NCBI GenBank assembly: GCA_902797785.1
Contig: CADBUD010000284.1
Span: 1-17,333 of the forward strand
DNA length: 17,333 bases
Direction: 5' to 3'
DNA from: an uncultured Lachnospiraceae bacterium
GTDB lineage: Bacteria > Bacillota > Clostridia > Lachnospirales > Lachnospiraceae
Made by a program: the position numbers and the translations under genes. This document shows positions 16,258 to 17,333 of the stretch, piece after piece (position 1 is the stretch's first letter; every line of letters begins with the position of its first letter). The notes beneath the pieces are model-generated. The model searched no databases. It saw only the letters and a program-made list of their open reading frames with translations, and was not told the DNA's origin.

Positions 16258-16418
16258 GAAAATCCGGGACAGTGGGCGCGAGATGATGCAGAATGCATAC
16301 AAATACTTCCTTCGGTCGTATTTGGCGCACTGATGCCCCGGATTTTCAAGCAAAATGCGCTTGAAAATACCTTGCGGGATAGTGACTGTGAATAGTAACT
16401 ATTTGTATATTCACAGTC
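16258..16418 (+). repeat. Structured intergenic repeat with nested and competing hairpins
   Basis: Four exact inverted repeats lie here: GAAAATCCGGG 16258-16268 with 16337-16347 (11 bp); inside it CAAATAC 16300-16306 with 16318-16324 (7 bp); ATTTTCAAGC 16342-16351 with 16359-16368 (10 bp); and GACTGTGAATA 16384-16394 with 16408-16418 (11 bp). The first and third share bases 16342-16347, so they cannot form together. A related copy lies inverted at the left window edge. No T-run follows any stem on the + strand, so a simple terminator is unlikely, though the block may end or stabilise the upstream transcript. The gap 16240-16587 otherwise holds only the promoter and leader of the next gene. 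Confidence 0.75.
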
Positions 16419-16429
16419 CCAAAAAACAC

Positions 16430-16458
16430 TTTACAAACATCCAAAAGTAAGATATAAT
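16430..16458 (+). promoter_or_regulatory. Sigma-A promoter of the ParA-like gene
   Basis: TTTACA at 16430-16435 and a perfect TATAAT at 16453-16458 with 17-base spacing. Transcription would start near 16465 and leave an AT-rich leader of about 120 bases before the TTG start at 16588. The leader contains a weak 7-bp inverted repeat (16502-16508 with 16524-16530). This is the best promoter match noticed in the window. Confidence 0.75.
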
Positions 16459-16587
16459 AAGACCTATCTTAAAAATCTAATCCAAACACAATTCAATAAT
16501 CGATATTGTATCATCATGTCATTCAATATCTTAGTATTAAATTTCCAAAATAAGATCAAACAGATAAAGCAGAAAGGAGGCTTTCTT

Positions 16588-17313
16588 TTGCGAGACCAAA
16601 AGAAACTTGGCTTTGTAGGTGTTAAAAAACAGGATATCTGCATTTATTTCGCGGCAATCTTAAATAATTTAGGTTACCGGGTATTGGTAGAGGATCTCTC
16701 TTATGAGCAAGAAATTCTGTCCTGTATTCCAGCTCTGCCAAACTCTAGACCTAAAATTTTCTATCGAAGAAAAGAATCCGGAACAATTCATGGGGCGGTG
16801 GCAGAAGAGAACCGTATGTATTTTGAAAAGCGGACATACAAAAACGTAGACTATATAGGGAGAACGGAGGAGGACAGCAGAGAATATGATTATCTGCTGG
16901 TCAATTTAGGAGAATGGGCCCAGTCAACGCAATTAAAAGAGGTTGATGAGATTATTCTAGTCACAGATTGTGAAAAATTAAATATAGAAAAATATCAAAA
17001 ATTTCTACAGATTTTCTCTTTTCCCATGAGCCTTGTCATAAGAAATATCCATGTAATACATCGAAAAAATAAAATATTGAGGGAGTGGATGAATTTGCAG
17101 GAGTGGAATCTGATTGAAAAATATTTTCTTCCCTTTCGTTTAAATGATGAGGAGTATCGGATCGGAATGCAATATGAGCCATTGGACGAGTTCAGGAGAA
17201 TATCCGAGAATATGAAGGCGGTGCTTGTTAAGTTCTGCAGGGAATATACAGAAAATAAGCTCTCGGAGATTTTGCTGGCACTTTCTTACGCAAAAAATGG
17301 AAAATGCAGCTGA
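16588..17313 (+). CDS. Degenerate ParA/MinD-like (SIMIBI-fold) protein, function unknown
   Basis: The open frame reaches back to an ATG at 16516, but AAAGGAGG at 16573-16580 is 7 bases ahead of an in-frame TTG at 16588, which is the preferred start and gives 241 residues. The protein then begins LRDQKKLGFVGVKKQDIC. The order strand (LGFVGV), helix (ICIYFAAILNNLGY), strand (RVLVEDLS) and later YDYLLVNLGEW and VDEIILVTDCEKLNI follows the layout of ParA/MinD ATPases: phosphate loop, switch region, DEVILVT-like strand. The GKT/S of the Walker A loop is absent, so ATP hydrolysis is unlikely. Related degenerate proteins occur as TadZ/CpaE-like localisation factors in Flp/Tad-type pilus clusters; that assignment is only a guess because downstream genes are outside the window. 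It has its own promoter and probably opens a new operon. Confidence 0.65.
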   Translation: MRDQKKLGFVGVKKQDICIYFAAILNNLGYRVLVEDLSYEQEILSCIPALPNSRPKIFYRRKESGTIHGAVAEENRMYFEKRTYKNVDYIGRTEEDSREYDYLLVNLGEWAQSTQLKEVDEIILVTDCEKLNIEKYQKFLQIFSFPMSLVIRNIHVIHRKNKILREWMNLQEWNLIEKYFLPFRLNDEEYRIGMQYEPLDEFRRISENMKAVLVKFCREYTENKLSEILLALSYAKNGKCS

Positions 17314-17333
17314 AATAAAAACAATAGAAAAAA

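Noticed and set aside
16003..16353. Antisense reading frames of 80-116 codons over the end of the second MBL gene and the intergenic repeat
   Set aside because: They overlap a well-supported gene and the structured repeat and lack ribosome binding sites. Apparent proteins from such repeats are spurious.

Overview
The window looks like chromosomal DNA of a low-to-mid G+C Firmicute, most probably a gut Lachnospiraceae (Clostridia). Reasons: the long fused PurL/PurQ type of FGAM synthase found in Clostridia, a spore photoproduct lyase homologue, a YitT-family protein, a DUF6020-type membrane protein, strong AGGAGG ribosome binding sites with several TTG/GTG starts, and structured intergenic repeats. 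All eleven genes read on the + strand. I see no tRNA, rRNA, CRISPR array, transposase or phage gene.

Layout. (1) 1-1694: the edge of a dispersed repeat, then a secreted, membrane-anchored, repeat-rich stalk protein (143-859) overlapping a YitT-family membrane protein (837-1694). (2) 1695-5145: a short dispersed element, then a likely operon of a nucleoside-phosphorylase-fold protein (MTA/SAH-nucleosidase-like), an overlapping spore-photoproduct-lyase radical SAM enzyme, and a two-domain PPK2 polyphosphate:AMP phosphotransferase. (3) 5146-9134: a 197-bp regulatory gap with two candidate promoters and an 18-bp-stem hairpin, then purL. (4) 9152-16239: only 17 bp after purL, a membrane-anchored GT2 polyprenyl-phosphate glycosyltransferase, a multi-spanning DUF6020-like protein, and two tandem secreted metallo-beta-lactamase-fold proteins with C-terminal cell-wall-binding repeats. 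(5) 16240-16587: a non-coding block with nested and competing hairpins that is related to the left edge of the window in inverted orientation. It also holds a good promoter for the last gene, a degenerate ParA/MinD-like protein (16588-17313).

How the genes may work together (inference): the GT2 enzyme and the DUF6020 protein resemble a two-part envelope glycosylation system, in which a polyprenyl-P-sugar synthase feeds a GT-C-like transferase. The two MBL proteins have the architecture of pneumococcal Pce/CbpE (MBL-fold phosphorylcholine esterase plus choline-binding repeats), so they may trim or remodel a decorated wall polymer made or modified by this cluster. The phosphorylase and SPL pair may link removal of 5'-deoxyadenosine or MTA-like products to a radical SAM DNA-repair enzyme.

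The least explained signals are three. A 30-bp element occurs twice (1696-1725 and 5221-5276), and the second copy carries a 26-bp insertion that turns it into a long hairpin. The dispersed structured repeat at both window ends keeps its stem through a G-U substitution. The duplicated Pce-like genes have unusually basic, tryptophan-poor binding repeats.
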